DNA of 9,828 nt from GCA-2862545 sp047609825 (GTDB lineage: Bacteria > Myxococcota_A > UBA796 > GCA-2862545): NCBI GenBank assembly GCA_047609825.1, contig JBLFXJ010000303.1, forward strand, positions 1 to 9,828, read 5' to 3'. Under the pieces are notes generated by a model. The model made no database searches. It had not been told where the DNA came from and worked only from the letters and a program-made list of their open reading frames with translations. How positions within the stretch are numbered: position 1 is the stretch's first letter; each line of letters starts with the position of its first letter. This document shows, piece by piece, positions 5,963 through 9,828 of this stretch. The translations under genes were made by a program, and so were the position numbers.

Positions 5963-7645
5963 TCACGTGAGCGCTCGACCCACCGCCACCCGCAGCGCCG
6001 CCCCATCCGCGGCGGTGATCCGATGCCCATCACCCGGCTCGACGACGACCTCGAGCTCGGAGACCACCTCAGCGAGCGCCGCGCGGGTGCGCTCGAATCG
6101 GTCGCCGGGAATCCAGGGATCGCCCTCGCTCTTCGACAGGTACACCGTCGACCCGGCCAGGTTCTCGTAGTCACCGGCCACGTCGAGCGCTGCCCCCGAC
6201 AGCGCGAGCAGCGCTCGCGGGGCGTGAGGCCGTGAGCGCGCCCAGGACAGCGCCAGGCAGGCGCCCTGGGAGAACCCGACCAGCACCACCCGCTCTGGCG
6301 GGACCACGGCGGTGGCGGCGGCGAAGGCCGCGTCGAGCTGGCCCAAGGCGCTGTCGAGGAACGGCTGATTCTCGGCGATGGGTGCCGTGAACCCGAGGGG
6401 GTACCACGCATTGTCCACCGCCTGGGGCGCGAGCATGCACAGGCCCTCGCGGTCTGGCAGGTGCTGCTCGAGGTCGTTGCAGATCCGATCGGCCGACGCA
6501 CCCCGGCCATGCACCGCGATCACGACCGCACGGGCCTCTGTGAGCGGGACTCCGCGCTCGGTCGCATGGAGGGCGGCGTGCGGCCCCACCCCGTCGAGGC
6601 GCCGCCGACGGCTCACCAGCGACGGCCGCCGGCTGTGGTACGCGTCATCCACCAGCAGCGCGAGCGCCACAGCGGTGACCGGCCGCGGGTTGCCATAGCC
6701 CCGGGAGAGCACGCCCTGCACGAGCCGCGGAAGGTCGGCGCGAGTGAGCCCGAGCCCCTTCAGGTCATGGGCCAGGCCGAGCGCCCGGATGCGGTCATAG
6801 AGTGCGGCCGGAGGGTCCTCTCCCAACGCGGACAGAGCGGCCATGGCGGCCGGCACGGCACGCCCGTTGAACGCGGTGGCGTAGGGAAGCACCGCCGCGT
6901 GGGTCGCCGCGTGGGGCGTGTCGAAGGTTCCGCCCAGGCTGTGGGCGAACGCATGCTGCAGCGCCAGCGGCACCCGCTCGATGGCGGCTGCGGCCAGGTA
7001 GGCGCCGTACATCGCCTCGGTGCGGGCCTCCACATCGGTGGGGTCGGCCGCTACGCCGTCGATGCCCGCCAGGAGGTGGCGGACGGCGTCGGCGCTGGAG
7101 TCCGACCCGCCGGTCCACAGCTCGCCGATCACGTGGGCCAAGCTGTTGAACAGGCTCCGGAGCGACAGATCCCGCGGCAGCGCGAGGGTGAGCAATGGGT
7201 CGTAGATCACCAATGCTGGCCTCACCCGGGGGTCACGTCCGGTCCGCTTGCCGTCCGGCCCGGTCATCCCCCAGATCGAAGTGCGCTCGGAGCCGGAGTA
7301 GGTCGTGACCACTGCCCCCACCCGCACGTCCTCGGTGAGCGCGATGGCCTTGGCGAGCCCCGTGGCCGAGCCGCCCCCATGGGCCACCACCCAGTCCGCG
7401 CCAAGCTCCCGTGCCGTTGCCCGCGCCCGGTCCACCAGCGCTGTCGGCACGTGCTGCGCCACCTCGGCGAACACCCCCACACAGCGGTCGCCGAGCTGGG
7501 CGGCAAGCCGATCGGCGCCTCCGCGGTGGTGCCCCTGGCATACCAGCAGCACCCGGCCGGCCCCTCGCGCCACGAGGTGATTCGCGGCGAGATCCGCCTC
7601 TCCCGCGCCGAACACCACAGTGTCGGTCGTGAAGCTCCGCGACAT
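5963..7645 (-). CDS. Maleylacetate reductase fused to a phospholipase/carboxylesterase-type alpha/beta hydrolase
   Basis: A 560-aa two-domain cytoplasmic enzyme. Residues 1-335 are an iron-containing alcohol dehydrogenase of the maleylacetate reductase type, which reduces maleylacetate to 3-oxoadipate with NAD(P)H. Visible motifs are the nucleotide-binding HGGGSATGLAKAIAL (89-103), TTYSGSERTSIWGMT (114-128), TGRDPRVRP and VIYDP (135-150), and NSLAH (167-171). QHAFAHSLGG starts at 230 and TPH ends at 245. H171, H231 and H245 sit at the metal-ligand positions of the superfamily, and Asn167 replaces the usual Asp, as in other maleylacetate reductases. After an Arg-rich linker (about 338-370), residues 371-560 are a serine hydrolase: HGRG (379-382), WYPLGF (414-419), nucleophile elbow GFSQG with S459, likely D509 and H541. 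Separate maleylacetate reductases are about 350 aa, so the tail is an extra enzyme. It lies 102 bp downstream of glnS on the same strand. The hydrolase substrate is unknown; supplying maleylacetate is inferred. Confidence 0.92.
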   Translation of the reverse strand: MSRSFTTDTVVFGAGEADLAANHLVARGAGRVLLVCQGHHRGGADRLAAQLGDRCVGVFAEVAQHVPTALVDRARATARELGADWVVAHGGGSATGLAKAIALTEDVRVGAVVTTYSGSERTSIWGMTGPDGKRTGRDPRVRPALVIYDPLLTLALPRDLSLRSLFNSLAHVIGELWTGGSDSSADAVRHLLAGIDGVAADPTDVEARTEAMYGAYLAAAAIERVPLALQHAFAHSLGGTFDTPHAATHAAVLPYATAFNGRAVPAAMAALSALGEDPPAALYDRIRALGLAHDLKGLGLTRADLPRLVQGVLSRGYGNPRPVTAVALALLVDDAYHSRRPSLVSRRRRLDGVGPHAALHATERGVPLTEARAVVIAVHGRGASADRICNDLEQHLPDREGLCMLAPQAVDNAWYPLGFTAPIAENQPFLDSALGQLDAAFAAATAVVPPERVVLVGFSQGACLALSWARSRPHAPRALLALSGAALDVAGDYENLAGSTVYLSKSEGDPWIPGDRFERTRAALAEVVSELEVVVEPGDGHRITAADGAALRVAVGRALT

Positions 7646-7649
7646 GGGC

Positions 7650-7665
7650 CCTCCCTGTAGGGAGG
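7650..7665 (-). promoter_or_regulatory. Hairpin that buries the Shine-Dalgarno of the reductase-hydrolase gene
   Basis: The plus-strand sequence CCTCCCTGTAGGGAGG is a near-perfect inverted repeat with 7-base arms. In the minus-strand message it reads CCUCCC, UACA, GGGAGG: six GC-rich pairs closing a tetraloop, ending 4 bases before the AUG at 7645. The 3' arm is the gene's Shine-Dalgarno, so folding would hide it. The DNA palindrome could instead be an operator half-site pair. The structure is read directly; its regulatory role is inferred. Confidence 0.45.
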
Positions 7666-7747
7666 AACCCTATGGACTGAAGGGCGCCGCGTCCTGCACC
7701 CGGGACAGGGCAAGACCCGGATTCACTTCGACGATGCCTGCAGGCGA

Positions 7748-9828
<2,081 letters not shown>

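Noticed and set aside
6461..7660. Plus-strand open frame of about 400 codons opposite the reductase-hydrolase gene
   Set aside because: No domain signature, and the opposite strand carries two complete enzyme domains.

Overview
This is a GC-rich window (roughly 65-75% GC by eye) from a Gram-negative bacterium. It holds seven protein genes, two of them cut by the window edges. Several features are typical of Myxococcota and related 'deltaproteobacterial' lineages: a Hanks-type Ser/Thr kinase with one membrane helix and a Pro/Ala-rich extracytoplasmic part, PEGA-like domains, a lipoprotein with MopE-type Asp/Cys repeats, and many lipoprotein signals. The taxonomic call is inference; no rRNA or tRNA gene is present to anchor it. 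No CRISPR array, insertion sequence or prophage gene was seen, and no stretch without a gene exceeds about 195 bp.

Layout. At the left edge (1-90, minus) is the N-terminus of a small lipoprotein gene. It is divergent from a tightly packed plus-strand operon, with 112 bp between them. The operon (203-3737) encodes a 142-aa lipoprotein, a membrane-anchored Ser/Thr protein kinase whose GTG start overlaps the previous stop by 4 bp, and a secreted protein with a PEGA-like domain and a predicted outer-membrane beta-barrel end, overlapping the kinase gene by 10 bp. The overlaps imply translational coupling. Together the products could span the envelope: an outer-membrane barrel, a lipoprotein, and a kinase with a periplasmic sensor.

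The rest of the window is minus strand. A convergent gene (3832-5769) encodes a 645-aa lipoprotein with MopE-type Asp/Cys repeats followed by FG-GAP/propeller-like calcium-loop repeats. Beyond a 193-bp spacer with two hairpins lies a 560-aa two-domain enzyme (5963-7645): an iron-alcohol-dehydrogenase-family maleylacetate reductase fused to a phospholipase/carboxylesterase-type serine alpha/beta hydrolase. This suggests two neighbouring steps of lower aromatic-ring catabolism in one polypeptide. Its Shine-Dalgarno lies in the 3' arm of a small hairpin. Upstream of it on the same strand, and running off the right edge, is glutaminyl-tRNA synthetase (glnS) with a C-terminal GatB/YqeY tail.

The most novel-looking items are the reductase-hydrolase fusion and the overlapping lipoprotein/kinase/outer-membrane-protein operon.
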